Of a stretch of DNA of 64,000 bases, positions 45,142 to 52,381 are shown piece by piece (position 1 is the first letter of the stretch; each line of letters begins with the position of its first letter). Under the pieces are notes generated by a model. It was not told the origin of the DNA. It worked only from the letters and a program-made list of their open reading frames with translations, and did no database searches. The position numbers were made by a program, and so were the translations under genes. The DNA is from CALCKW01 sp033852095 (GTDB taxonomy: Bacteria > Pseudomonadota > Gammaproteobacteria > CALCKW01). The stretch lies in contig JAWSVD010000097.1 of the NCBI GenBank assembly GCA_033852095.1, positions 1 through 64,000 on the forward strand, in the 5' to 3' direction.

Positions 45142-45176
45142 CAATAACACGCGTCCTGTAGGCGCTTTTGCCTTTT

Positions 45177-45218
45177 AGCCCTGCACCTGCAGTTTGCAGG
45201 TGTGGGGCTTTTTGTTTT
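45177..45218 (+). terminator. Strong intrinsic terminator of the NRPS-PKS operon
   Basis: CACCTGCA (45184-45191) pairs with TGCAGGTG (45195-45202) over a three-base loop. The stem is extended by two wobble pairs and AGCCC (45177-45181) with GGGCT (45205-45209), about 15 pairs in all, followed by TTTTTGTTTT-like sequence. It ends transcription from the plus strand 36 bases after the last operon gene. The convergent NYN gene ends 50 bases further on. Confidence 0.85.
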
Positions 45219-45269
45219 GGCGCTAACAAACTTCGCAGGGCTGGCAACTGTCATGGAGCCTTGTGGAGG

Positions 45270-46115
45270 CTAGACGCAGCGGATGCTCAGCGCCTGGCGA
45301 TTTTCGCCTTCGTTGCGCGGAGCGGCCAGCTCAAACTCGAAAATTTGATCCCGCGTGGGCAGGCCCGCCGAGTCATAACCTTGCGGCAGCTCGGAATCGT
45401 AGAAGAACACCGTCTCGTAGGGGGAGGACTCGTCGCGTGAATCGGTGATCCAGATGCCGGGTGAGACTTCGCGCATAAAGCGCATAAAGCCAAAGGGCTT
45501 GCTCTCGTGGTGGTAATAACAATGACCTCGCACGCGGGAACCTGTCTCTCCCCAGCGGAATTCTTGGCGCATGTCGGTGCCATGCGCGTCTTGCGCCGGT
45601 GCCAGCTCGGGAATGAGATAACCTGACATGAACATATCCGCCTCGCGGCGCAGGTCAGTCGAGACATTGTCAAAGGCGACTACTTCAACGCGGCAGCCCT
45701 TGGATTGCAGGGCGCGCACCACTTGAACAAAATCACCGTCCCCTGTGGCCAGTACAACGCGGTCTAGGTTCACCGATTGCAGCAGGGCGTCGACCGCCAG
45801 ATCAAGATCGGCGTTCGCCTTGGAGCGCTTCTCACCCTCGCTGTCCTGATACCAGCGAACCATCTTCTGGATAACCTTGAAGCCGTAGTCCCGGATGCGG
45901 TTGTGAAAATTCTGCTCGCGCTTGAGGTAGTCGTAGTCAGAATCAGCGCGCTTGGGGTCGTAGGCTAGATAGGTGTTCAGCCGCAGCGGTTCCGCACCGT
46001 CTCGGGTGGCAAAATCACGCAGCACGTCGTAGCGCATGCGGAAACCACCGTTGCGTCTGACATTCTCGCCGTCTACGTACACACCAACTTTGATATTTCT
46101 ATGGATAGCTAACAA
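45270..46115 (-). CDS. NYN domain-containing protein (LabA/DUF88-like putative ribonuclease)
   Basis: 281 residues. The start is probably the TTG at 46115, since the conserved first strand KVGVYVDGENVRRNGG follows at once and no ATG lies before it. The PIN-like NYN core has the acidic residues in YVDGEN, DLDLAVDALLQS and VLATGDGDFVQVVRALQSKGCRVEVVAF, which together form the metal site. The C-terminal 110 residues are a separate domain of unknown role (GHCYYHHESKPFGFMRFMREVSPGIWITDSRDESSPYETVFF). NYN proteins usually cut RNA. Monocistronic, convergent with the NRPS-PKS operon. Confidence 0.85.
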   Translation of the reverse strand: MLAIHRNIKVGVYVDGENVRRNGGFRMRYDVLRDFATRDGAEPLRLNTYLAYDPKRADSDYDYLKREQNFHNRIRDYGFKVIQKMVRWYQDSEGEKRSKANADLDLAVDALLQSVNLDRVVLATGDGDFVQVVRALQSKGCRVEVVAFDNVSTDLRREADMFMSGYLIPELAPAQDAHGTDMRQEFRWGETGSRVRGHCYYHHESKPFGFMRFMREVSPGIWITDSRDESSPYETVFFYDSELPQGYDSAGLPTRDQIFEFELAAPRNEGENRQALSIRCV

Positions 46116-46378
46116 ACTTTAAAACCTGTTGTAGTATTAATGATACACAGTAACGTTGAGATTATTGCAAATATTGCGATTGTCTTATGGTGGTCTATTT
46201 TGTAATGATCGTTCAACAACCTGCTAAACCGTAATGAAATCAGCCGCGTAGCTGGCCCTTAGATGGGGAAGTTGTCACTCGGCAAACAGTACCATGCTTT
46301 ATAGTTCTTTTGTATTGAGAGCGGAAGCTCTATATAGAGGGTAACGCAGTGGCGCGAGGACTAAAACAGCCGCTGTGA

Positions 46379-46494
46379 AGCAGCTTGTTAGAACCGAAGT
46401 AGGGTTCTAGGTCTAGCCCGAGCTGCTAGTTCCAGACTAAGGCATCTCGCTGGCCCTCGTCCGGTAGATGCCTGGATTTATTCGTTGTTTTTTA
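46379..46494 (+). ncRNA. Candidate structured RNA or leader element
   Basis: Nested helices are visible: AGCAGCT (46379-46385) with AGCTGCT (46421-46427), and inside it TAGAACC (46389-46395) with GGTTCTA (46403-46409). A third hairpin, AGGCATCT (46440-46447) with AGATGCCT (46466-46473), has an inner CTGG/CCGG extension and is followed by a T-rich run ending near 46494, as in a terminator. The element lies in the 392-base gap between NYN and FKBP genes, pointing toward the FKBP start at 46508. It could be a small RNA or a 5' leader. I recognise no known RNA family. Confidence 0.4.
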
Positions 46495-46507
46495 CCTGCC
46501 GAAGTTG

Positions 46508-46993
46508 ATGAAAGTCATGAAAGTGAAATCAATAAATTGCTTACTGCTGTTGTTGCTGGCGTCCCCTGTCTGGGCGATCGATTTAGGCAGGCATGAGTCA
46601 AGCCCCGAGCCGGTGGCCAGCAAAGCGCTGAAGACCATCACGACGGCGAGTGGCTTGAAGTATCGCGTCCTGGAGATAGGCAGCGGGCGAAGCGTGCCTG
46701 CGCTGGAAGATCACGTCACGATTCACTATTCCGGCCGCCTGATGGACGGCACTGAATTCGACAATACGCGCAAGCGTGGGCGTCCAGCGAGCTTCGCCAT
46801 CAGCCGGGTGATCGAAGGCTGGTCCGAGGGCCTGCAGTTGATGAAAGAGGGCGCAAAGTACCAGTTTATCGTGCCACCGGAGCTGGCATTTGGTGACAAG
46901 GGCGTGAGCGGCATGATTGAGCCCGATTCAACACTCGTGTTCGACGTGGAGCTGTTGAAGGTTGAGGCGGCAATCGTCAGCTCAAAAAACTGA
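46508..46993 (+). CDS. FKBP-type peptidyl-prolyl cis-trans isomerase, exported
   Basis: 161 residues from the ATG at 46508 (46517 is an alternative). An N-terminal signal peptide (SINCLLLLLLASPVWA) is followed by a short linker and one FKBP domain (about 55-155): TTASGLKYRVLEIGSG, DHVTIHYSGRLMDGTEFDNT, RVIEGWSEGLQLMKEGAKYQFIVPPELAFGDKG and DSTLVFDVELLKV, with the usual Tyr, Phe, Asp, Trp pocket residues. It accelerates proline isomerisation in periplasmic protein folding. It lacks the dimerisation domain of FkpA/Mip. Ribosome site weak. Confidence 0.92.
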   Translation: MKVMKVKSINCLLLLLLASPVWAIDLGRHESSPEPVASKALKTITTASGLKYRVLEIGSGRSVPALEDHVTIHYSGRLMDGTEFDNTRKRGRPASFAISRVIEGWSEGLQLMKEGAKYQFIVPPELAFGDKGVSGMIEPDSTLVFDVELLKVEAAIVSSKN

Positions 46994-47510
46994 TTTTCGC
47001 TGCGCCTGTTTAAGACGTCACAGTGGCACTCAGCCGCTCGGCTGAATTTGCTTGCTCTGGCTGCCGACGGCTTTGGCCTGCGCAGAGCTTCCTTGCTGAC
47101 GCAGCAGGCATCTGCAGCTTGTCGTCAATCAACTGCTCGCGGTGCTTGATTCACCAAACCGGCTCAGCTTCATTCTGCGCTGCCTCAATTTCGGCTTTGC
47201 CCGTGCTTTTTTTGCCGGCGATCTTCAAGAGATCCTCGGGTCCCCCCAGCTGATCTCCTCGCCAATTCCCCTGACATCAATGCTCGATATCTGGTTGCCG
47301 CCGCACGCAATGCGATTGATTCAGGCGCCAGGTTGATGAGCTGCTCTCAGGTGGACGTTCAGCTCAGGTCCGAGCCGCATTGTAGGCTGGCAAGAACCCG
47401 TCTATGCTCGGTGTTCACAGCTCATCGCTCATAGCTCACTGTTCACTGCCGTGCGGATCGAGCGAATTCAAAGATTTTTACTTTAAATACAGCTTAAGGG
47501 AATCCAGCTC
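46994..47510. other. Intergenic region without a convincing gene
   Basis: 517 bases between the FKBP and CopD-like genes. The plus-strand frames (47023-47253, 47142-47336) show no family features. On the minus strand, two short adjoining frames in about 47220-47340 read like ordinary coding sequence (for example APESIALRAAATRYRALMS), so a decayed gene is possible but not supported. A degenerate CTCA/TTCAC-rich stretch lies at 47413-47448. Confidence 0.4.
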
Positions 47511-47972
47511 ATGGGCGCAGCACTCGCATTTCATGTATTAGCCACAGTTATTTGGGTGGGGGGCATGTTCTTCGCCTATTTTGTGCTGCGACCATCGGTG
47601 GCACAGGTGCTCGCCCCCTCGCAAGCACTGCCCCTGTGGAGCGAGGTGCTCTCGGGGTTTTTCAGGTGGGTTTCACTGTGCATTTTATTACTGCTCGGTA
47701 CCGGCTACTGGATGTTGTTCGGCGAGTTTGGCGGTTTCGGCTCCGCCGGAACCTACATCCACATCATGCACGGCACGGGCTTGTTGATGGTGGTGGTCTT
47801 CGGTCATGTGGCGGGCAGTCCTTTCCGAAAAATGAAAGCCTTTACGCTGCATGAAAACTGGGAGAAGGGCGCGGCTGAACTGCTTAAAGTGCGGCGATTG
47901 GTGGCGTTGAACCTCGCTTTGGGTGTCTTCACGGTGGTAGTTGCGACTTTTGGTCGCACCGGCTGGGTCTAG
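47511..47972 (+). CDS. CopD family membrane protein
   Basis: 153 residues with four predicted membrane helices (LAFHVLATVIWVGGMFFAYFVL, LCILLLLGTGYWMLF, IHIMHGTGLLMVVVFGHV, LVALNLALGVFTVVVATFG). The first-helix His-x-x-x-x-x-x-Trp-x-Gly-Gly-Met and the HIMHGTG of the third helix are shared with the small CopD/YkgB-like membrane proteins often annotated as putative copper-resistance proteins. A metal or haem role is possible but unproved. It ends five bases before the ecotin-family gene, probably one operon. Confidence 0.78.
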   Translation: MGAALAFHVLATVIWVGGMFFAYFVLRPSVAQVLAPSQALPLWSEVLSGFFRWVSLCILLLLGTGYWMLFGEFGGFGSAGTYIHIMHGTGLLMVVVFGHVAGSPFRKMKAFTLHENWEKGAAELLKVRRLVALNLALGVFTVVVATFGRTGWV

Positions 47973-47977
47973 TTGAA

Positions 47978-48415
47978 ATGGATCAAAAGACGAGTGCTGC
48001 GCACGCCGCTTTGGCGGCTTTTCCCGCTGCAGATGCGGGTCAGAAACGCTGGGTAATCTTCCTGAAAGCCTGTGAAAACCGCGCCGATGAGGCGAATTGC
48101 CTGGTCCAGTTGCACGCGGGGATGAGTGTCAAAGGCGATGGCATCAACCGCTCCGCGCTGAGCGGTTCGCTGCAGCTGCACACCTTGGCTGGCTGGGGTT
48201 ATGGCCTTGTACGTTACGAGGGGGACACCCGGATAAGCAGCACGCGGGTAGGGTACAAGGGTGTGGCCGAGCACGACACTTGGGTCTACACAAAACCGCT
48301 GCTGTACGCCTATAACAGCCAGCTGCCCTTGGTTGTCTATACCCCCAGCACACTGCAGATTCGTCATGGCTTGTTCAGGCTGTCCGCCAGTGCAGGCTTT
48401 GCGCAGGAGGGCTGA
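47978..48415 (+). CDS. Ecotin family serine protease inhibitor lacking a signal peptide
   Basis: 145 residues. The ecotin fold is recognised from AAFPAADAGQKRWVIFL (N-terminal strand), LAGWGYGLVRY (the GWGY turn, 72-75) and YNSQLPLVVYTPSTLQIRHG (112-131), which align with the corresponding blocks of E. coli ecotin. The reactive loop should be around ISSTRVGYK (86-94), with Arg90 a candidate P1 or neighbouring residue. The second cysteine of the E. coli disulfide is absent. No signal peptide and no upstream in-frame start exist, so the protein would stay in the cytoplasm, unlike classical periplasmic ecotin. It follows the CopD-like gene by five bases. Confidence 0.82.
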   Translation: MDQKTSAAHAALAAFPAADAGQKRWVIFLKACENRADEANCLVQLHAGMSVKGDGINRSALSGSLQLHTLAGWGYGLVRYEGDTRISSTRVGYKGVAEHDTWVYTKPLLYAYNSQLPLVVYTPSTLQIRHGLFRLSASAGFAQEG

Positions 48416-48777
48416 CAGTCCTTTACATGCACAATAATTCGACCATATCTTTTTGTTTTTTATAATAAAATCCCGAGTTGACCTGCTGCCCTTATCCCCC
48501 TAACATTCGGCCTTTCCCGCCAAATACGTTCTAGCCTTTGCGAGAGCTAAGCAAGCATGCTGACAGCTGATCGAAAGCACCAAAGTCTGCCGAACTTCTG
48601 CCGATTATTTCAGCATTGTGCGCTCTGCCGTCCACGACGCCCGAGGCAGCATCGTTCTCATCTTATGAATGCCACTGTGCCCCTGAGTTCGTTGGGGCGG
48701 GGTGGTCTGCAGCCGGGCATTGATCGATCAATGCCCATGAACCCGTTTTTCAAATTTATCCACGGAGTGACCCGTTG
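48416..48777. other. Leader region of pckA
   Basis: 362 bases between the ecotin-family gene and pckA. It contains a promoter candidate at 48438-48466 and, if that is used, an untranslated leader of about 305 bases. The 73-codon frame at 48557-48778 has no family features and overlaps the pckA start, so I do not count it as a gene. No recognisable riboswitch was seen. Confidence 0.5.
48438..48466 (+). promoter_or_regulatory. Candidate sigma70 promoter of pckA
   Basis: A perfect TATAAT (48461-48466) lies in an A/T-rich stretch and is preceded, 17 bases upstream, by TTCGAC (48438-48443), a partial -35 match. It lies 312 bases before the pckA start codon. Confidence 0.45.
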
Positions 48778-50415
48778 ATGTCCCAGGACAATCGTATTGC
48801 CCGAGTAAAAGCCCAAATTGCTGAACATGGTGTCGAGGTTTCAGGAGAGTTGTTCTACAACCTCAGTTTCGAAGAGCTCTTCGCGCACGAAACCGACCCC
48901 AGTCTCGACGGTTTAGGAAAAGGCCATGTCACCAGCACCGGCGCTGTCTGTGTCTATTCAGGGCGCTTTACTGGTCGATCAGCCAAAGACAAATACCTGG
49001 TTCAGGACGACACTACCCGCGACACCGTGTGGTGGAAAGACGGCGCCAATGGCTCGGACAACCAGCCCCTAAAACCCGAAACTTGGTCTGCAGTGAAATC
49101 GGTTACATCGGGCGATCTGCGAGAGCAGAAAAAGCTCTACGTGATGGATGTTTTCTGCGGCACCAACCCCGAGACGCGGCTGGCAGTGCGGGTTGTCACC
49201 GCGGTTGCCTGGGGCGCGCACTTCGTCAAGAATATGTTCATTCGCCCCGCGGACGATGAGCTCGATGGCTTTGTCCCCGACTGGACCATCCTGCACGCGC
49301 CGACTGCTGAATTCAGCGACCATGCCGCACACGGCATGCGCTCCGAGGTCTTCGCTTGTTTCAACATCAGCGAGCGCGCTACCTGCGTGGGCGGCACCTG
49401 GTACGGCGGCGAGTTGAAGAAGGGCATCTTTTCGATGATGAACTACTTCCTGCCACTCAAGGGCATAGGTTCATTCCACTGCTCGGCCAACGAAGGGCAG
49501 GACGGTGATACTGCTCTGTTCTTTGGCTTGTCGGGCACCGGCAAGACCACGCTCTCCACCGACCCCAAGCGCGGCTTGATCGGCGACGACGAGCACGGCT
49601 GGGACGACCAGGGCGTGTTCAACTACGAGGGCGGCTGTTACGCCAAAACTATCGACCTCACCGCTGAGAAAGAGCCGGAAATCTTCAACGCGATTCGACG
49701 CGATGCGCTGCTCGAGAACGTGCCCTTAATCGACGGCGTGCCGGATTTCTCCGACAAGTCGCTGACCGAGAACACCCGCGTCTCTTACCCCATCGAGCAC
49801 ATCGACAACATCGTGCGTCCGGTATCCCGCGGTGGCCACCCCAAGAACATCATCTTCCTGACCTGTGATGCCTTTGGTGTCTTGCCACCGGTGAGCAAGC
49901 TGACATCCGAGCAGGCTAAGTACTTCTACCTGAACGGTTACACTGCCAAGGTCGCGGGCACTGAGCTGGGCCTGACCGAGCCCACCGCTGCATTCTCCGC
50001 GTGTTTCGGCGGCGCTTTCTTGACTGTTCACCCGACCCAGTACGGTGAGATTTTGGGTCAGAAAATGGCCGAGCATGGCTCGAGCGCCTGGTTGCTGAAC
50101 ACCGGATGGAGTGGTGGCGGTTACGGCGTGGGCGAGCGCATGTCGCTGAAAATCACCCGCGCGATCATCGACGCTATTTTTGACGGCAGCCTGCTTGCCG
50201 CCGATTACGTCGACATGGACGTGTTCGGCCTGGCGATGCCCACGGCGGTAAACGGTGTGGAATCCAGCATATTGGAGCCGCGCAATACCTGGGGCGACAA
50301 GGCTGCCTATGACGCGCAGCGTGACAAGTTGGCTAAAATGTTTGTCGCCAACTTCGCGCGTTACACCGACACGGCTAACGGCAAGGCATTGGTGGCCGCC
50401 GGCCCCAAGCCTTAA
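48778..50415 (+). CDS. pckA: Phosphoenolpyruvate carboxykinase (ATP)
   Basis: 545 residues from the ATG at 48778, with GGAGTGA upstream. It has SGRFTGRSAKDKYLV, the kinase-1a P-loop FFGLSGTGKTTLSTDP, the metal/oxaloacetate motif LIGDDEHGWDDQGVFNYEGGCYAKTIDL and NTGWSGGGYGVGERM, all of the ATP-dependent form. It converts oxaloacetate to PEP for gluconeogenesis, fitting growth on amino acids, amines and organic acids, for which this window carries several uptake and degradation genes. Own promoter, long leader. Confidence 0.97.
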   Translation: MSQDNRIARVKAQIAEHGVEVSGELFYNLSFEELFAHETDPSLDGLGKGHVTSTGAVCVYSGRFTGRSAKDKYLVQDDTTRDTVWWKDGANGSDNQPLKPETWSAVKSVTSGDLREQKKLYVMDVFCGTNPETRLAVRVVTAVAWGAHFVKNMFIRPADDELDGFVPDWTILHAPTAEFSDHAAHGMRSEVFACFNISERATCVGGTWYGGELKKGIFSMMNYFLPLKGIGSFHCSANEGQDGDTALFFGLSGTGKTTLSTDPKRGLIGDDEHGWDDQGVFNYEGGCYAKTIDLTAEKEPEIFNAIRRDALLENVPLIDGVPDFSDKSLTENTRVSYPIEHIDNIVRPVSRGGHPKNIIFLTCDAFGVLPPVSKLTSEQAKYFYLNGYTAKVAGTELGLTEPTAAFSACFGGAFLTVHPTQYGEILGQKMAEHGSSAWLLNTGWSGGGYGVGERMSLKITRAIIDAIFDGSLLAADYVDMDVFGLAMPTAVNGVESSILEPRNTWGDKAAYDAQRDKLAKMFVANFARYTDTANGKALVAAGPKP

Positions 50416-50427
50416 GGCAAAGCAGCT

Positions 50428-50469
50428 GATGCTGGGCTGAGGGGCAGCTGCTCTCTTGCAACCAGCATC
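50428..50469. terminator. Inverted repeat between convergent pckA and M48 genes
   Basis: GATGCTGG (50428-50435) is complementary to CCAGCATC (50462-50469), with GCAGCTGC between them. It lies between two convergent stop codons, which fits a two-way terminator, but no T-run follows on either strand, so the call is weak. Confidence 0.35.
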
Positions 50470-50490
50470 TCAGCGGGCGCTCGATCGAGA

Positions 50491-51906
50491 TCAATGATCG
50501 GGCGCTGTCGCTGCTTTTGACGGGCGCTCTTGTAGCGCCCGTTCTTGTGTCTGCTCCAGTTTTGTCTGCAGCCGCACCGCTGTGGCGGAGTCGGCGGGTG
50601 CCAGCTCCAGCGCCTGCTCAAACAGGCTGGCAGCTGCTGTAAAATCACGCTGCAGCAGGTGATGCTCTGCCAGCCAGCGTAGCGCTTGCAGGTCCTCTCC
50701 GGCCTGAGCGTAATACTGCGACAGGGTTTGATAGCCCAAGGGCCAGGCGTTGCCGTGTTGGCGCTCGAAATCCAGCAGCTCCGCCGCTGCCTGCGGGTGT
50801 TCGCCTTGCGCCGCGAGCAGCTCAGCGCGCAGCTGCGTGGCTGGGTACCAATGCGGGAAGTCGACTTGTAAATCCGCGAGTGTGCTCAAAGCCGCTGAGC
50901 GTTTGCCCAGCGCGGCTTCGATACGCGCGTTGAGCAAGGCTGCGGTGCGGTGCCTGGCCAGCTTGTCATCCAGTAGGTCAAAGGCGCGCCGAGCAGTCTT
51001 GGCATCATTGGCCAGCAGCGCAGTGAGGGCCAGCGCGTAGGGGCGGGCAGCGCTGTTGAGTGGGGCTCGCACCAGAGCGGCGACCCGGGCTTGGTGCAGC
51101 AGAAAGGCCGCGTGGTTGTCCTCGCCCTGTTCTTCAAATTGGCGTGCGCTGTCCCAGGCGTCCGCAATGCGCGATTGCGTGACTGGGTGCGTCTGTAGGT
51201 ACTCCAGGCCGTGCCCTTGGTTGAGCTGTTCCTTGACCGCCAGGCCCTCGAACATCTCCGCCATGCCTTCCGGTCTGAAGCCGGCGATGCTCATGAAGCG
51301 CTGGCCCGCGCGGTCCGCCTCGCGCTCGTGCTGGCGCGAATAGTCGAGCAGGCTTTGATTGGCTGTGGCGAGGCCGGAATAGAGCGTCGCCTGCGCCGCA
51401 TCGGGGTTGTCCCGCAGCACCAACGCGGCAGCCACCACAGCAGCCATCGCCGCTAGGCTGGCCTGGTTTTGGCGCTGCACGAAGCGGTGGATATGGCGCT
51501 GACTTAAGTGTGCAAGCTCATGTGCCAGCACGCTGACCAGGGAGGATTCGGTCTTGGCGTCGAGCACCAGGCCCGCGAAAACACCGATATAACCGCCGGG
51601 CAGGGCGAAGGCGTTGACGGATTGATCCGTGAACAGGGTCAGGCTGACGTGCGGCAGCTGCAGTGCATTGGCGCTGCTCAGGGTGGTGATCAGCCCTGTC
51701 AGGTAGTCGTGTAACTCGACATCGTTGAGGGTGGGGTTGCGCTGGCTGGCGCTGTGCATGGCCGCTCTGCCGAGCTCCGCCAGCTGCTGATTGTCGGCGC
51801 TGGCGTTGCCCAGATTGGGCAGTTCGGCCGAGGTGCTGGAGGCCAGCAAAAGCAGCGCGCACAGCATCGCCGCAGGGCCTTTATGGTGGCGACTGGGCGA
51901 TAGCAT
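50491..51906 (-). CDS. M48 family periplasmic metalloprotease with TPR-like tail (BepA/YfgC-like)
   Basis: The frame opens at 51960, but the ATG at 51906 directly precedes a signal peptide (HHKGPAAMLCALLLLASSTSA) and avoids overlap with the divergent tusA-like start; this gives 471 residues. The zinc motif is HELAHLSQRHIHRF (HExxH) with a downstream Glu in QHEREADRAGQRFM. GGYIGVFAGLVLDAKTESSLVSVLAHELAHL is typical of the BepA group. The C-terminal half (about 280-460) consists of TPR-like helical repeats. Such proteins maintain or degrade outer-membrane proteins such as LptD. Convergent with pckA. Confidence 0.9.
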   Translation of the reverse strand: MLSPSRHHKGPAAMLCALLLLASSTSAELPNLGNASADNQQLAELGRAAMHSASQRNPTLNDVELHDYLTGLITTLSSANALQLPHVSLTLFTDQSVNAFALPGGYIGVFAGLVLDAKTESSLVSVLAHELAHLSQRHIHRFVQRQNQASLAAMAAVVAAALVLRDNPDAAQATLYSGLATANQSLLDYSRQHEREADRAGQRFMSIAGFRPEGMAEMFEGLAVKEQLNQGHGLEYLQTHPVTQSRIADAWDSARQFEEQGEDNHAAFLLHQARVAALVRAPLNSAARPYALALTALLANDAKTARRAFDLLDDKLARHRTAALLNARIEAALGKRSAALSTLADLQVDFPHWYPATQLRAELLAAQGEHPQAAAELLDFERQHGNAWPLGYQTLSQYYAQAGEDLQALRWLAEHHLLQRDFTAAASLFEQALELAPADSATAVRLQTKLEQTQERALQERPSKAATAPDH

Positions 51907-51958
51907 CTTGGCGCGGTGCAGGGCAGCGGTTAGAATGTTTGTTTTTGGCGAGATTTTC

Positions 51959-52204
51959 ATGGCCTCAGTCGACGATATTGTTGCGGATCACACGCTAGAC
52001 GCTTCTGGTTTGACGTGTCCGCTGCCCATTTTAAGGGCTAAAAAAACCTTGGCGGCAATGAACTCCGGTGAAACGGTGCACATTATCGCGACGGACGCAG
52101 GCTCGGCGCGCGATATTCCCGTGTTTGCAAAACAACTGGGCCATGCACTGGAGCATTCGGCTGAGGCGCAAGGGGCATTTCATTTTGTCTTGCGCAAAGC
52201 GTAG
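51959..52204 (+). CDS. TusA/SirA-like sulfur-carrier protein
   Basis: 81 residues from the ATG at 51959. The TusA signature DASGLTCPLPILRAKKTLAAMNSGE contains the CPxP motif with the reactive Cys; ETVHIIATDAGSARDIPVFAKQLGHALEHSAEAQGAFHFVLRK completes the two-layer alpha/beta fold. It carries sulfur or acts in related redox reactions in the cytoplasm. Its start is only 53 bases from the probable start of the divergent M48 gene. In related genomes this pair is often neighbouring. Confidence 0.9.
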   Translation: MASVDDIVADHTLDASGLTCPLPILRAKKTLAAMNSGETVHIIATDAGSARDIPVFAKQLGHALEHSAEAQGAFHFVLRKA

Positions 52205-52317
52205 TCGATCGAAGAGTTGATTTTGCAAGGCCCATATCACTGATGGCGCTTTTATTCCCCTGATCGATCATACTGAGACCGATCAGATCATCAAAATATC
52301 CGGAGAATTCGCAGCGG

Positions 52318-52335
52318 GCGTGAAACTTTTCACGC
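52318..52335. repeat. Short hairpin in the ilvI leader
   Basis: GCGTGAA (52318-52324) pairs with TTCACGC (52329-52335) around ACTT, in the 177-base gap before ilvI. No T-run follows and no leader peptide rich in Val, Leu or Ile is apparent, so attenuation of the classical kind is not supported. A palindrome TGATCGATCA lies at 52261-52270. Confidence 0.3.
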
Positions 52336-52381
52336 GCTGGCAGCTGTGCGGGTTCAACAAGCATTGTAGAGGTCGAAGACT

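Noticed and set aside
46379..46494. Known structural RNA (6S, SRP, RNase P, tmRNA)
   Set aside because: None of the conserved sequence blocks of these RNAs is visible, and the length does not fit RNase P or tmRNA.
47413..47448. CRISPR-like or tandem repeat
   Set aside because: The CTCA/TTCAC copies are short, imperfect and without spacers; it is low-complexity sequence.
48557..48778. 73-codon gene before pckA
   Set aside because: No recognisable product, no ribosome site of note, and it overlaps the pckA start; better explained as leader sequence.
52205..52381. Attenuator leader peptide for ilvI
   Set aside because: I found no short frame rich in branched-chain codons followed by alternative hairpins and a T-run.
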